Counted from the stretch's first letter, positions 52,412 through 63,265 are shown. The stretch: DNA of 64,000 nucleotides from Photobacterium alginatilyticum (GCF_009910675.1 NZ_RSEJ01000015.1:80776-144775); one strand, 5' to 3'. Numbers and translations are program-made. Notes: generated from the letters alone by a model not told the origin.

Positions 52412-52662
52412 CTTATGTTCCTATCTGAAAAGCAATATTCGAAATTGATGAGGTCATCATCCTATAGTTAAATTAATAAATATATATTGATGATCAATAA
52501 GTGTGATCGGGGCAAATAAAAATTCACCTGTTTTATTCACGACAGAGATACATGACGAAAAAGATAATTGCACCACAATTCATATCAAATACTTATTACT
52601 GCAATAAAACCGTCATAAGTCCTTGATTTACTATCGCCGTATTTTAATATCAGGATTTTAAA

Positions 52663-54240
52663 ATGAAACACATTGTTAAACCTCTCATTTTTGCCGCGGT
52701 AACCTCTACATTCTCCTTCTCAGCACACTCGGCAGAGATCAAAAACGTCATCCTAATGATTGGTGACGGCATGGGGCCGCAACAGGTCGGCTTATTGGAA
52801 ACCTACGCCAACAATGCACCTCACTCTATTTACAAGGGCGAAACGACGGCCCTCTTTAAACTCGCCCAAGAGGGCGTTATCGGCTCGTCACTGACCCACC
52901 CGGAAGATGCTATCGTGGTCGATTCGGCATGCTCGGCAACGATGCTGGCGACTGGCATTTACACCGGTTCCGAAGTGATAGGCATCGACGCAAACGGCAA
53001 CCATGTCGAAACCGTGCTTGAAAAAGCCAAGCGCGCCGGCAAGGCAACAGGACTGATTTCCGATACCCGACTGACACACGCGACACCCGCAGCGTTTGCC
53101 GCCCACCAGCCACACCGTTCGCTGGAAAATGACATCGCCTCTGATATGCTGGAAACCGGTGTCGATGTCATGTTATCTGGTGGTTTGCGCCACTGGATCC
53201 CTAAATCGACGAATGATAAAGGGGCTGTCTATAAAGAGCTGGAAACCCTTACCCAGGGAGGCGTCAAGCTGAAATCCAAACGCAAAGACGACCGTAACCT
53301 GCTCACCGAAGCAAAAAGCGACGGCTATAGCCTGGCTTTCAACAAGAAGATGCTTGAAGCCGCCCAAGGCGATAAGCTACTGGGGCTCTTCGCCTACTCG
53401 GGCATGAATGACGGCGTTGCCTACACCAACTCGAAAAATGATCCGGACCGCACCCAGCCAACCCTGAAAGAGATGACGAAAAAGGCCCTTGCCTTGCTAT
53501 CTAAAGACAAGGACGGTTTCTTCCTCATGGTTGAAGGCGGGCAGATAGACTGGGCAGGCCACAGCAACGATGCCGGCACTATGCTGCATGAAATGATCAA
53601 GTTTGACGAAGCAGTGGGCTCCGTTTACGAATGGGCCAAAGATCGTGATGATACGCTGATCATCGTCACCGCCGACCATGAAACCGGATCATTCGGCTTT
53701 AGCTACTCATCGAACGATCTCCCGGCACCAGAGAAGCGTTCAGGCGAAGCTTTCCAGAAGCGCGATTACGCCCCTAATTTCAACTTCGGCCAATTTGAAA
53801 TTCTGGATGGCCTCTATAACCAGAAGCTGAGTTACGCCGCCATGTTGGGCGAGTTTGATAAACTGGAACCATCGCAGCAAACGGCGGAAAAGCTGGCTAA
53901 TATCGTCAATGCCAACAGCAGCTTCCCGATCTCCACGGCACAGGCTGCTAATGTCCTGGCCACCAAGCCAAACCCGTACTTCAAAGACAATCACAAGTAC
54001 CTCAAGCTGAAAGACATCCCGACAATCAAAGACTTTGATGCCTTCTTCCCGTACAACGACCGGGGTAACCTGCTTGCCCGCGAACAGGCTACGGCTCAAA
54101 ACACGGTATGGGGCACAGGCACCCATACCCACACGCCAGTCAACGTCTTTGCCTGGGGACCGCTGAAAGAGATAGTCCCGGTGTCGAGAATCATGCACCA
54201 CTCGGAGTTGGGCGAATACATCAAAGACATCGTGAATTAA
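52663..54240 (+). CDS. phoA: Alkaline phosphatase (Vibrio type), second paralogue
   Basis: A 525-residue secreted alkaline phosphatase, paralogous to the protein at 46004-47581. It has the same signal peptide start (MKHIVKPLI), nucleophile Ser88 in VVDSACSATM, the same metal motifs and no length change. Differences are spread along the chain, for example KDIPASEQ versus NDLPAPEK and FGSFDILDKL versus FGQFEILDGL. It reads divergently from tnaA. A weak Pho-box-like word, CGTCATAAGTCCTTGATT (52611-52628), lies about 40 bp upstream. The two copies may differ in regulation. A strong terminator follows. Confidence 0.93.
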   Translation: MKHIVKPLIFAAVTSTFSFSAHSAEIKNVILMIGDGMGPQQVGLLETYANNAPHSIYKGETTALFKLAQEGVIGSSLTHPEDAIVVDSACSATMLATGIYTGSEVIGIDANGNHVETVLEKAKRAGKATGLISDTRLTHATPAAFAAHQPHRSLENDIASDMLETGVDVMLSGGLRHWIPKSTNDKGAVYKELETLTQGGVKLKSKRKDDRNLLTEAKSDGYSLAFNKKMLEAAQGDKLLGLFAYSGMNDGVAYTNSKNDPDRTQPTLKEMTKKALALLSKDKDGFFLMVEGGQIDWAGHSNDAGTMLHEMIKFDEAVGSVYEWAKDRDDTLIIVTADHETGSFGFSYSSNDLPAPEKRSGEAFQKRDYAPNFNFGQFEILDGLYNQKLSYAAMLGEFDKLEPSQQTAEKLANIVNANSSFPISTAQAANVLATKPNPYFKDNHKYLKLKDIPTIKDFDAFFPYNDRGNLLAREQATAQNTVWGTGTHTHTPVNVFAWGPLKEIVPVSRIMHHSELGEYIKDIVN

Positions 54241-54315
54241 ACGCACAAGAACATCGCTCCGTCTCTGTTCAAACAGCCTGGGCTAAATGAAGTCAATTAC
54301 GCCAGGCACCAACAA

Positions 54316-54347
54316 AAACGGCCCCGAGCAGATGCTCGGGGCCGTTT
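54316..54347 (+). terminator. Terminator after the second phosphatase gene
   Basis: AAACGGCCCCGAGCA and TGCTCGGGGCCGTTT form a 15-bp perfect stem with a 2-nt loop, 75 nt after the stop codon. It is symmetric and could also serve the convergent chemoreceptor gene. Confidence 0.88.
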
Positions 54348-54454
54348 CCCGTTCCGTCTTTCCCTGTGTTCCAAGCAGAGAGCCAACCAAACTCACAGGC
54401 AACTTGGTGACGCCAACGCAATTGTTGGCCTAAATTTCATAGCAAGAACTTTCG

Positions 54455-56347
54455 CTATACCTTAAACATCCTGACCGTATCACTAAGACGATTCGCCATT
54501 GAATCTAGCGATTCCGATGTACGAACATTCTCCTGTACATCTTCCCCTGTGCTGGTCGCAAGATCATTCACATTAACGACATTTTCATTTATCTCAGTAG
54601 CAACATTGGATTGCTGCTCCGCAGCTGTTGCAATTTGATTGTTCATGTCTTGTATTTTCTTGATTTCCTGCTGAATCACCTGAAGCGCATTACTCGCATC
54701 ATCCGATTTACTCAATGTTTGTTTTGCACTATTGGCATTTTCTGTCATCAGGCTTACTGAGCGGGTGGCTTGCTCTTGCAGTGATTCAATCATAGTCTGA
54801 ATTTCATTAGTACTTTCTTGAGTTTTAGTCGCCAAGGTTCTCACCTCGTCCGCCACGACCGCAAACCCACGACCGTGCTCTCCCGCACGTGCCGCTTCAA
54901 TCGCTGCATTCAATGCAAGCAGGTTGGTCTGATCAGCAATACCGCGGATAACATCTAAAATCCCTCCGACGCTTTCGGTCTCACTTTGTACATTTACAAT
55001 GGCTTCTTGAACCTGAACGATATCTGCAACCAGTCGTCCTATTTCGTCATTCATCTGACTGACAACACGCAGTCCTTGATCGGAATTTTGACTTGCATCA
55101 TTTGATGAACGAGAAGCCTGCATCGCATTTTGTGCCACATCTGTAACGGTTGCAGTCATCTCATTCATTGCAGTCGCCACTTGTTCAAGTTGCATCATTT
55201 GCGATTTAGAAGAAGTATCGACTTTGCGAGAAGAGTCGCCAAGTTGTCCCGACACTTCAATAAGTTGTGTTGATGATTGATTAATGTCTGTGATGATGTC
55301 TTGAAGCTTATTTGCCATGATAAGCGTCGAACGATATACCCCAATACTGTCACTTCCCGCGGTTGGAATACCCGTCAGATCACCATTGGCAATTCTATCA
55401 ACCAGCATTTCAATTTCTTTTGGTTCGCCACCAATCGGAACATACATCAACTTTGTGATGAGATAGTAAATTGCTGCAACCCCAAACACGATGAACATTA
55501 ACCCAGCTATGATGTTGGTTTTCACCGCTGACTGTGATGTGGCGTTAATATCATCCCAATGAGCATAAGCCCAAACCGTCCAGTTCAGCGAGGCTATTTT
55601 TGAGGAAACAACATAAAACTCACCTTTTTCAGGTACCACATAGGAGTGTTCACTACGGTTTCTATCTGCATATTGCCGGTAGCTAGGACGTAACTCAAAT
55701 AAGTCCTTACCAACAAGCTCTGAGTAACTGGAGGCCATCAAAAATCCATCCTCTCTGGCGGCAAACAAATTTAGTTTCTCCTCAGACAGCGCATTAATAT
55801 AATCTGTAATATCATCTACTTTGAGGCTCATACCAAGAACAGCAACGACCCTCCCACTCAGCTTCAACGGTATGACCATTGCCATAGTGAGGTCCCCTGT
55901 TGTAGCCATAAACGGCTTGGTAACCGTTCTCAAGGTACCTGACATTCCCTTTATATACCATTCACGCTGCTTTTGTTTGGCATTAAAATTAGGGATTGGC
56001 CCATGATTGGATGCATCAAACGTCGTGCCGTCAGGCAAGCCAACAAATACATTCAGCACGTTCATGTTATCTTTATTACTCACCAATAGGTCCAACGTAC
56101 GGTCATTAACAATGATGTTTCCCTGGATTATTTCTAGTCCAGCTGCAATACCTTCCAAAGCAACAAAATAGCTATGGACCTTTCCCTCTACGGCTTTTGC
56201 TACCAAATAGGATTTATTTGATAAACTATTTCTATAATCACGAGTCGATGATTCGTTAATTTGAGAGTATCCCAATGCAGATAATACCGAGATGATCAAT
56301 ATAATCAGTATTCCAATTGATAGCATCAGTTGGTTTCTTGCACTCAC
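54455..56347 (-). CDS. Methyl-accepting chemotaxis protein with Cache sensor domain
   Basis: A 630-residue chemoreceptor. Start is the GTG at 56345-56347 with GGAG 8 nt upstream. Membrane helix 1 lies at about residues 7-27. The periplasmic double-Cache domain spans about 33-275 ([22 protein letters not shown], with Tyr/Trp residues typical of amine or amino-acid binding). Helix 2 is at about 280-300, then HAMP and the signalling hairpin with [20 protein letters not shown] (His instead of the usual Gln in the tip). There is no C-terminal CheR-tethering pentapeptide. The ligand is unknown, with amino acids the most common Cache ligands. It is convergent with phoA. Confidence 0.93.
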   Translation of the reverse strand: MSARNQLMLSIGILIILIISVLSALGYSQINESSTRDYRNSLSNKSYLVAKAVEGKVHSYFVALEGIAAGLEIIQGNIIVNDRTLDLLVSNKDNMNVLNVFVGLPDGTTFDASNHGPIPNFNAKQKQREWYIKGMSGTLRTVTKPFMATTGDLTMAMVIPLKLSGRVVAVLGMSLKVDDITDYINALSEEKLNLFAAREDGFLMASSYSELVGKDLFELRPSYRQYADRNRSEHSYVVPEKGEFYVVSSKIASLNWTVWAYAHWDDINATSQSAVKTNIIAGLMFIVFGVAAIYYLITKLMYVPIGGEPKEIEMLVDRIANGDLTGIPTAGSDSIGVYRSTLIMANKLQDIITDINQSSTQLIEVSGQLGDSSRKVDTSSKSQMMQLEQVATAMNEMTATVTDVAQNAMQASRSSNDASQNSDQGLRVVSQMNDEIGRLVADIVQVQEAIVNVQSETESVGGILDVIRGIADQTNLLALNAAIEAARAGEHGRGFAVVADEVRTLATKTQESTNEIQTMIESLQEQATRSVSLMTENANSAKQTLSKSDDASNALQVIQQEIKKIQDMNNQIATAAEQQSNVATEINENVVNVNDLATSTGEDVQENVRTSESLDSMANRLSDTVRMFKV

Positions 56348-56505
56348 AATTTACTCCAATATTTGTTTATTAATCTTTATTTACTGAAGGTAATCATAGA
56401 TTTGTCTTATCCAATGATATACGCATCCACAGTATATATTCACTGCCCTCTGGCTGAGGACTCAGACACATTCCCAGCCTTGGGTTTACTGGCTTATAAC
56501 CTGTA

Positions 56506-58299
56506 CTATTTATTACCGACTTGAGTATTCAACATTAATGCAAACCCTTTTGCTGTTAACGGATATGAATATAAAAACCCCTGAGCCATATCACATTCTA
56601 CAAGTGATAGATAATCAGCTTGGCTTTGATGCTCAACACCTTCAGCAACGACTCTCAAGCCCAGATTATGAGCCATCTCCACTACAGACTTAACAATGGT
56701 TTTGTCATCCGCATTGATGGTGATATTTTTAATAAATGACTTGTCTATTTTTAAAATACTCGCCTGTATTTTTTTAAGATAAGCTAAAGAAGAATACCCC
56801 GTACCAAAATCATCAATCGCTATCGTAAAACCGAGCTTTGTCAACGAGGTCAATGTCTCCGAAGTGCTTTCTGGGTGGGTCATCAAGACCGACTCAGTCA
56901 CTTCCAATTCAATTTGCGATGGTGAAACACCTGCACTTTCAATGATGGCAACCAGTTGGTCATAAAAATCAGGATGCTCTACCTGCTGAATGGAGAGATT
57001 GATTGCTAAACGCCCTGCCAGCCTCAACCCACCCAGTTCCCATTGCTTTAATTGACAACACACCTGCCTGATAACCCATTGACCAATTGCAAACATCTGC
57101 CCGGACTGTTCTGCAACCGGAATAAACTCAGCAGGAAACACCTCACCCAGTTCAGGGTTTTGCCAACGTAACAGGGCTTCTGCGCCGATCAAACGTCCCG
57201 TCTTTACATCCACTTTTGGCTGGTACATTAAATAGAACTGATTTTTGTCCGCCGCTTTTTCAAGTTTGCGAGCAATATTCCATTCTCTATGACGTTTTGT
57301 CCCCATCTCTGACTGATATGCACTGTATAAGCTTTTTAATGCCTTTGCATGATACATAGCAATATCAGCACACTGTAAAAGCTGTTCCACAGAATCACCA
57401 TCAGCAGGATAAGTGGCACTGCCAATGCTCACTCCGATGTTATGTTCATGCCCGTCAATGAAAAAAGGTGCCTGCAAGTTACCTGATAACCGCTCAGCAA
57501 GTTCAGAAGCACTGGTTTCTGATGTATGCCTATGTAGAAAGACAAATTCATCCCCGCCAATTCGGGCCAAAATATCACCATTGTTAACCGCCTCTGTAAA
57601 ACGGCTGGCAACTTCCTTTAGTACAATATCCCCTGAAAGATGACCTCGTGTATCATTGATCTCTTTAAACCGATTTAAGTCAGCAAATAGCACAGAGAAA
57701 CTCTGCCTGCGCTTTGAAACGAATTCATTAATCAGCTTTTTCAACTCTTCAACAAAATACATCCTGTTCGGAAGGCCTGTTAATGAATCCAGATAGGCAA
57801 GGGCGTGAATTTTATTTTGAGCGAGTTTAAGCGCTGTAATATCGACTTTCTCCGCCAAATAGTAAACAGCTTTCCCCTTCTCATCTTTAATGGGGGTTAT
57901 CACCGCTTCTTCAGTATACTCATGCCCATCTTTATGGGCATTCGTAAACTCACCTTTCCACTCATTGCCTTTCGCAAGCGTCTCGTTCATCTGTTGATAC
58001 GTGTTTTCTGGTGTTTTCCCTGATTGGAGCACTCTCGGATTTTTCCCCAACACATCGCTAAGTGTATACCCGCTTATTTCTTCAAACTTTTTATTAACGT
58101 ACAGGATGTTTCTCTGACTATCTGTTATAACAACCGCATTTGCACTCTGATGAACGATGGCATAAAAAAAGTCTGTTTTTTTTTGCAGGTCTTTTAACTT
58201 GTTAATTAGTCTTGTTGAGGTGTTCTTATGCAAGCCATCTCCAACGTTAGGTTGTTCATGAGCTGTCAAAGTATTGTCCTTCCATCCCTTGGCATTCAT
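56506..58299 (-). CDS. PAS-GGDEF-EAL cyclic-di-GMP signalling protein
   Basis: A 597-residue cytoplasmic protein if started at the ATG at 58297-58299; a GTG three codons earlier is possible. A PAS domain (about 45-160) with a PAC motif is followed by a GGDEF domain. Its active-site loop is intact (ARIGGDEFVFL, about 248-255), but the RxxD inhibitory site is missing (NNGD). An EAL domain follows (AEALLRW about 374-380, DDFGTGYSSL, EGVEHQSQ, QGFLYSYP), with all key catalytic residues visible. It may make, degrade or switch c-di-GMP turnover according to the PAS signal. There is no membrane helix. It lies between two chemoreceptor genes. Confidence 0.93.
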   Translation of the reverse strand: MNAKGWKDNTLTAHEQPNVGDGLHKNTSTRLINKLKDLQKKTDFFYAIVHQSANAVVITDSQRNILYVNKKFEEISGYTLSDVLGKNPRVLQSGKTPENTYQQMNETLAKGNEWKGEFTNAHKDGHEYTEEAVITPIKDEKGKAVYYLAEKVDITALKLAQNKIHALAYLDSLTGLPNRMYFVEELKKLINEFVSKRRQSFSVLFADLNRFKEINDTRGHLSGDIVLKEVASRFTEAVNNGDILARIGGDEFVFLHRHTSETSASELAERLSGNLQAPFFIDGHEHNIGVSIGSATYPADGDSVEQLLQCADIAMYHAKALKSLYSAYQSEMGTKRHREWNIARKLEKAADKNQFYLMYQPKVDVKTGRLIGAEALLRWQNPELGEVFPAEFIPVAEQSGQMFAIGQWVIRQVCCQLKQWELGGLRLAGRLAINLSIQQVEHPDFYDQLVAIIESAGVSPSQIELEVTESVLMTHPESTSETLTSLTKLGFTIAIDDFGTGYSSLAYLKKIQASILKIDKSFIKNITINADDKTIVKSVVEMAHNLGLRVVAEGVEHQSQADYLSLVECDMAQGFLYSYPLTAKGFALMLNTQVGNK

Positions 58300-58393
58300 T
58301 TTAATCACACTCTTTTTCTTTTTTTATAATTCAACTCATGACAATCAGATAAAACAAGGACACCTGACACGCCCTTCACCTCCAAGTGTTTTT

Positions 58394-60364
58394 TTAAACC
58401 TTAAACTGGGAAACTAGCTCTTTTAACTGCTCTGACAACTGTGCGATTTCACTGGTAGAGGCCCGGGTCTGGTTGGCAGCAACCGCATTCTCTTCAGCGA
58501 CACGTTTTACGTTTATCACGTTCTCGTTAATATTCTCGGCCACTGAGCTTTGCTGCTCGGATGCGCTGGCAATCTGAATATTCATATCGTTGATCACACC
58601 GATAGCATCGGTAATGGCCTGCAATGCATCACCAGCCTCGCTGGCTTGTTTCACACTATATTCCGCTTGCTCTTTCCCTTGATTCATAACGGCAACCGTA
58701 CTCTGTGTGCCGGCCTGAAGCTGCTCGATAATATTTTGGATTTCCTGGGTAGACTCCTGTGTTCGCAGTGCCAGGGAGCGAACCTCATCAGCCACTACAG
58801 CAAAGCCACGTCCTTGCTCGCCTGCACGGGCAGCCTCAATCGCGGCATTGAGCGCCAGCAAGTTAGTCTGGTCAGCGATATCTCGGATTACATCCAGTAT
58901 TTTGCCGATATTCATAGACTCTTGCTCGACCTCGCCCAGTTTTTCAGAAGACTCATTCACCCTGTCAGCCAACGTATTGATTGTCGAAATTGTCTGCGCA
59001 ACCACCTGAGCACCGACTCCCGCATCACTGTCTGCTTGGTTGGCAGCCTCGGCAGCTTTAGCGGCATTGTCTGCCACATCATGGACTGTCGTCGCCATTT
59101 CATTCATGGCAGTAGCAACCAAATCCGTTTCAGTCTGCTGGTTTTGTATTCCCTGCGTGGACTGCTCTGTCACCACTGCCAGCTCTTCGGATGCTGAAGC
59201 CAGCTCTTCGGATGCTGAAGCCAGCTCATCACTAGCACCTGATATCGTCGTCACAATATTTCTCAAATTGGTCGCCGTCCCCTGTATAGATGCCAGTAGC
59301 AAGCCAGTTTCATCGCGTCCTTCATGGTTGATTTTGAGAGTTAAGTCACCTTCAGCCAGCTGGTTGGCAGCATCCACGGCCTGGTGAATCGGACGCGTAA
59401 TCGAAACCGTCAGCAAATAAGCGGCAATAACACCTATAGCAATGGCAGAAACGGATAAAAACAGGCTGAGATTGACACTAGCATCAGTACTTGCTGCCAG
59501 TTCAGGCCCCAGCCTGTCTTGCTCAGCCATAACCGACAATTTTACGTCTTCTGCATTTTTCGCGATCTGCGGACCGATCCGGTTCAGTTTGTTTTCAATC
59601 AGTTCATTTCTTTCTTCGATAAGCCGGTGTATGTCAACCAGGCCGTTAACATAATCCTGTTGCGCTTTAATAAACTGAGATAATAGATTCCGGCGGGTTG
59701 GATTTTGCAGGTGCAGTTTCAGCTCAGTCGCTGCAGCTCCAAGCTTCTTATCTATTACATTGACAGCAATATTGTATTCATCATCACTATTGGAGTTAAG
59801 AAATTTAGAAACATACAGGCGTCCAAACAATAATTTTTCCTGGATATGAGAAGCATAGTAGGCAGCCTCAGCATCATTATCATCATAGGCTGACTGGATA
59901 ATGTCAGCGATGGCCTTTCTCATCACCTCTCCCTGAGGGACAAGCTGCTCATTAACCACACGATTTCGCTGCTCGATCAATGATACCACCTTTGTGAAAG
60001 CGCTTTCGTATTCAGATATAAAAGAATTGATATCTTTTATCAATTCCGCTCGCTCTGACTGTTGAATTTCCTTTTTGGCTTCAGCCAGAAAGGTGCTCAT
60101 CTTTTCAAGATAGACTTCGTATTGGACTAAGTCTTTATCACTCTTTGAGATCAGGTAGTCCTTCACATTCATCCTAACCATCAGCATATTGGCCTGCAAA
60201 CGACCCGCAAGATTTGTTTCCCTTGCCAGGCTTCGGTATGTGGTGATCCCATTATCTGTTTCCTTAAGAGCCAAAACACTGACTCCGAGCACCACAGACA
60301 GCAAAACTAAAACAACTGAAAAACCCAGCCCTATTTTTAAGCCTAACCGCAAATTCTTAAACAT
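58394..60364 (-). CDS. Methyl-accepting chemotaxis protein with long helical periplasmic domain
   Basis: A 656-residue chemoreceptor starting at the ATG at 60362-60364 (GGGTGG upstream). Helix 1 (about 9-30) and helix 2 (about 275-297) flank an all-alpha periplasmic domain of about 240 residues, as in helical-bimodular (HBM) or extended four-helix sensors. HAMP follows, then the signalling hairpin [21 protein letters not shown] heptad run [19 protein letters not shown] after HAMP arises from an exact 21-bp tandem repeat. One GAAAGCGCTTTC palindrome lies 68 bp upstream of the start and another about 360 bp inside the gene. The ligand is unknown. Confidence 0.92.
   Translation of the reverse strand: MFKNLRLGLKIGLGFSVVLVLLSVVLGVSVLALKETDNGITTYRSLARETNLAGRLQANMLMVRMNVKDYLISKSDKDLVQYEVYLEKMSTFLAEAKKEIQQSERAELIKDINSFISEYESAFTKVVSLIEQRNRVVNEQLVPQGEVMRKAIADIIQSAYDDNDAEAAYYASHIQEKLLFGRLYVSKFLNSNSDDEYNIAVNVIDKKLGAAATELKLHLQNPTRRNLLSQFIKAQQDYVNGLVDIHRLIEERNELIENKLNRIGPQIAKNAEDVKLSVMAEQDRLGPELAASTDASVNLSLFLSVSAIAIGVIAAYLLTVSITRPIHQAVDAANQLAEGDLTLKINHEGRDETGLLLASIQGTATNLRNIVTTISGASDELASASEELASASEELAVVTEQSTQGIQNQQTETDLVATAMNEMATTVHDVADNAAKAAEAANQADSDAGVGAQVVAQTISTINTLADRVNESSEKLGEVEQESMNIGKILDVIRDIADQTNLLALNAAIEAARAGEQGRGFAVVADEVRSLALRTQESTQEIQNIIEQLQAGTQSTVAVMNQGKEQAEYSVKQASEAGDALQAITDAIGVINDMNIQIASASEQQSSVAENINENVINVKRVAEENAVAANQTRASTSEIAQLSEQLKELVSQFKV
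59179..59220 (-). repeat. Exact 21-bp tandem duplication inside a chemoreceptor gene
   Basis: The plus-strand unit CCAGCTCTTCGGATGCTGAA plus G occurs twice in tandem without a mismatch, then a diverged third start (CCAGCTCATCACTAG). It encodes heptads of the form ASEELAS in the coiled coil between HAMP and the signalling hairpin. The identity suggests a recent or slippage-prone duplication. Confidence 0.85.
59996..60007. promoter_or_regulatory. LacI-type palindrome inside chemoreceptor gene
   Basis: GAAAGCGCTTTC, identical to copies at 60427, 61158 and 63741. It lies 431 bp from the promoter-proximal copy, a spacing comparable to auxiliary operators used for DNA looping. Confidence 0.5.
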
Positions 60365-60426
60365 ATTTCCACCCCATCTCATCCAACGAAGTCGTCTTGA
60401 CAAAAAATCAACTCTAACTCTCATAG

Positions 60427-60438
60427 GAAAGCGCTTTC
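60427..60438. promoter_or_regulatory. LacI-type operator upstream of chemoreceptor gene
   Basis: GAAAGCGCTTTC, a perfect 12-bp palindrome with central CG, centred 68 bp before the ATG of the chemoreceptor gene at 58394-60364. Form and composition fit LacI/GalR-family operators. The regulator is not in the window. Confidence 0.65.
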
Positions 60439-61157
60439 ATTATCGTTCTTGTTATATGCATAATATTGATTTAAATCATAACCTCTCCCCTCCCCCCTTA
60501 GTTTAGAGTAAAAGCTCTACAATACTCATCTCCAACAAGGTTTTTAACCAAATCATACTTAACCTTCCCTCCCGCAAAGAATAATCCACTAAAAAACACC
60601 CAATAATAAAGGAGGATATCGCCATCCTATGCAAATCACACAGCAATACAACACACAAAAGTTAAACTAACCGCGCACATTTAACCCCTCCCGTTAACCC
60701 AAAAGTCACAAAAACAGGTTACAGGCAACATCCATTCCAACACGGCAATGTGCCAATAAATCAATAGCATACTTAAGAACAGTCTATTTATTTTCACTGT
60801 CTACACGATTATATAAATTTGGTGTTCTACGACTTTAATTGATTCGGACATCAACGCCGTTGATTCCAACTAGTTCTTGATTGCAATAGAAAGCATCTCC
60901 TGATAAACCCATGATTTTTCAAGCTTTTGATGTGTTATAGCGTTCCTCTGTAAGTGTGGGTAGTTTTAGGTAAGTGGTAATTCACCATCGTGTTCAGGTT
61001 TAGTCAGAAGGGTAAGCCATCCAGCATTGAAGTAACCTCTTCTAGCAATTGTATTATCTACGATTTCTAATAGTTACTGTCTTAGATAAAACTGGGTGTA
61101 TCAACGCCTTAACTTGCTCAATTCAAAACAAGCAAAAACTCGACACAAATCACATAA
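60439..61157. other. Divergent regulatory region between two chemoreceptor genes
   Basis: About 720 AT-rich bases between divergent chemoreceptor genes, with no gene. The perfect palindrome ATCAACGCCGTTGAT lies at 60850-60864, and a partial echo (ATCAACGCCTTAAC) near 61101. A GGAGG-containing stretch near 60611 has no frame behind it. Promoters of both receptors should be near the ends. Confidence 0.5.
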
Positions 61158-61169
61158 GAAAGCGCTTTC
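61158..61169. promoter_or_regulatory. LacI-type operator upstream of NIT chemoreceptor gene
   Basis: GAAAGCGCTTTC centred 86 bp before the ATG at 61250, identical to the operator of the divergent chemoreceptor gene. This suggests shared control of both receptors. Confidence 0.65.
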
Positions 61170-61249
61170 AATGAAGGCAGGATTAGCACCTGCTAAGATG
61201 CATTGTGGATGCTTCTTCAACAACGCTATAACACAAGGCTAATATAAAA

Positions 61250-63223
61250 ATGCAGTTATCAGTAAAAATGAAACTAATGATACTAATTATACCGATATTA
61301 GTTGCACTAATACTCTCGACGGGTACTCAAATTTTGGAGGCCCGCACATTAACTACATCAGCAAATAATATTTCCCATCTCGTCAAACTCTCTACATATA
61401 GCAGTCAGTTAGTTCATGAATTGCAAAAAGAGCGTGGATACTCAGCAGGTTTTATAGGTTCAAATGGAAAAAAATTCAGTTCCAAATTAAAACCTCAACA
61501 AAATACAACTGACAAATATATCAAAGAGTTACAATCATATTTATACGAAAACGAAGAAGAATTTCGACACTTCAAAAGCATTTGGCAACAATTTCAGTCC
61601 ATCGATTCACAACTAGAACATCTAAAAACGATTCGTTTAAGTGTTGCATCGCTATCAATTCCAGCAAGCGAAGCTATTGACTATTATACAAATTTGAACA
61701 AGCAGCTTATTTCGACATTATCAAATACAGTTCAGACTTCAGAAGTGGCTGTAATAAGTAAATCTTTACAATCTTATTATGATTTTTTACAAGGTAAGGA
61801 AAGAGCTGGTATTGAACGTGCGGTTTTGGGAAGTACCTTTAGCTCAGGAAAATTTGGGGATGGGATGTATAGACAGTTCATAGAGCTAGTCAGTGAGCAG
61901 GAAAACTATTTCGCTGACTTTAAAATCTATGCCAGTGATAGTCAAATCTCAGAGTTTGAACATATTTCGATGCAACCTGTATCAAAAAAAGTAGAAGGGT
62001 TCCGGGCTAAAGCATTTAGCAACAACCTCAACCAAAATGCAAGCAACTGGATTCAGGAGTCAACCAAACGGATTGATTTGCTGAAAGGTCTCGAAGACGT
62101 ACTCACAGCCGACATTTTGACTCTAACCAACGATATAGCCCGGTCCCGTACCAGAACTCTTTGGCTTTACTTGCTTGTAACCTTTGCCCTAGCCACAGGC
62201 GTTTCTATTCTCAGCTATAAGCTGATTACTGACTTAAATAAGCAGGTCTTAAGCTTAACGAACACCATGAAAGAATCTGCAAGCAAAAACTTAACTTACC
62301 AAGCTGATATCGTTGCTAACGATGAACTTGGGGCTGTCGCCAACAATCTTAATCATATGCTTAACGAATTCACCAATGCCATTCACATTATCAGTGCCTC
62401 GAGTGAACAGCTTGCAACTGCCTCCGAAGAGTCCTCCATTGCGGTTAAAGAAAACGCAAAAAACTTGAAAGATCAGCAAACCGATGTTTTGCACGTGGCC
62501 AGTGCCATCGAGCAAATGACAGCGTCAGTACAGGAAGTATCTCAAAATATCAGCAACACTTCTGAAGCAGCAAACTCGGCAAATACACTTGTAAATGAAA
62601 GCAGTAAGCTAGTTGATGAATCGACGACTCTGACTCAAGACGTCTCAACCAGTATTGAATCGGTATCTAGAACTATCAACAAGTTGAATGCGAGTAGCCA
62701 GGATATCACTCGAGTTGTTGATGTGATAAAAAGCATTGCCGATCAGACGAATCTTTTAGCACTCAATGCCGCTATTGAGGCCGCCCGTGCTGGCGAGCAA
62801 GGACGTGGGTTTGCTGTGGTTGCCGATGAAGTACGAACCCTCGCTCAGCGTACGCAGGATTCCACCCAGGAAATTGAGGAAATGATCGCAACATTCCAGC
62901 AAGATAGCGAAAGTACCTTCTCACAAATGAGTGAAGCCAAAGGAAGGGTTGATTCAAGTGTCGATAAAGCCAACGAAGTACGGTCAGCGTTGAGCAGTGT
63001 TGTCGAAGCCATAAATGCAATTCGCGATATGGCCGCTCAAATTGCCGCAGCAGCAGAAGAGCAGGCTGCCGTAAGTGCTGAGATCGCATCTAAAGCACAA
63101 GGCATTAGTAACAGTGCTGAAATGACCGCTGTGGGAGGATCACAAATCGCAACGGCTGCACAAGAACAAACGCAACTTGCGGTGAAATTGCAAAATCTTG
63201 CACATCAATTTACCATTAGATAA
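61250..63223 (+). CDS. Methyl-accepting chemotaxis protein with NIT sensor domain (second)
   Basis: A 657-residue chemoreceptor. Helix 1 lies at about residues 8-27, a periplasmic NIT domain at about 45-290 with the two family boxes [14 protein letters not shown] and [15 protein letters not shown], and helix 2 at about 303-323. HAMP follows, then the signalling hairpin [20 protein letters not shown]. It has the same architecture as the receptor at 13761-15785 but is clearly diverged, so not a recent copy. A LacI-type palindrome lies upstream. The signal may be nitrate/nitrite by family, but the sugar-type operator hints at carbon-source control of expression. Confidence 0.93.
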   Translation: MQLSVKMKLMILIIPILVALILSTGTQILEARTLTTSANNISHLVKLSTYSSQLVHELQKERGYSAGFIGSNGKKFSSKLKPQQNTTDKYIKELQSYLYENEEEFRHFKSIWQQFQSIDSQLEHLKTIRLSVASLSIPASEAIDYYTNLNKQLISTLSNTVQTSEVAVISKSLQSYYDFLQGKERAGIERAVLGSTFSSGKFGDGMYRQFIELVSEQENYFADFKIYASDSQISEFEHISMQPVSKKVEGFRAKAFSNNLNQNASNWIQESTKRIDLLKGLEDVLTADILTLTNDIARSRTRTLWLYLLVTFALATGVSILSYKLITDLNKQVLSLTNTMKESASKNLTYQADIVANDELGAVANNLNHMLNEFTNAIHIISASSEQLATASEESSIAVKENAKNLKDQQTDVLHVASAIEQMTASVQEVSQNISNTSEAANSANTLVNESSKLVDESTTLTQDVSTSIESVSRTINKLNASSQDITRVVDVIKSIADQTNLLALNAAIEAARAGEQGRGFAVVADEVRTLAQRTQDSTQEIEEMIATFQQDSESTFSQMSEAKGRVDSSVDKANEVRSALSSVVEAINAIRDMAAQIAAAAEEQAAVSAEIASKAQGISNSAEMTAVGGSQIATAAQEQTQLAVKLQNLAHQFTIR

Positions 63224-63241
63224 GATTACGAGATCTAAAAA

Positions 63242-63265
63242 GGCCCAGAGCAAATGCCCTGGGCC
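63242..63265. terminator. Hairpin shared by the chemoreceptor gene and the ackA remnant
   Basis: GGCCCAGAGCA and TGCCCTGGGCC pair with one mismatch around 2 nt. It lies 18 nt after the chemoreceptor stop and 37 nt after the acetate kinase remnant on the other strand, whose original terminator it may be. Confidence 0.7.

Larger units (their letters stand above)
52063..52560 (-). repeat. Degenerate tandem duplication of the tna promoter-leader unit
   Basis: Two diverged direct copies, about 52063-52268 and 52313-52560. Matching words include CGGAAAGAAA, GCTTATNGTCT, CAATTT followed by AGGGCACAC versus GAGGTACAC, CATNTTATG, and TTATTCACGA. The offset is 250 bp, growing to 291 bp through an indel. 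Each copy covers a leader peptide and its upstream region. In the distal copy TTTGCCCCGATCACAC has one perfect CRP half-site (GATCACA), placed about 55-61 bp before a plausible start. The proximal copy lacks it. Confidence 0.72.

Noticed and set aside
52609..52630. Pho box upstream of the second phosphatase gene
   Set aside because: CGTCATAAGTCCTTGATT has one acceptable half-site but the second half is poor. It is mentioned only as weak, and a weight-matrix scan would be needed.
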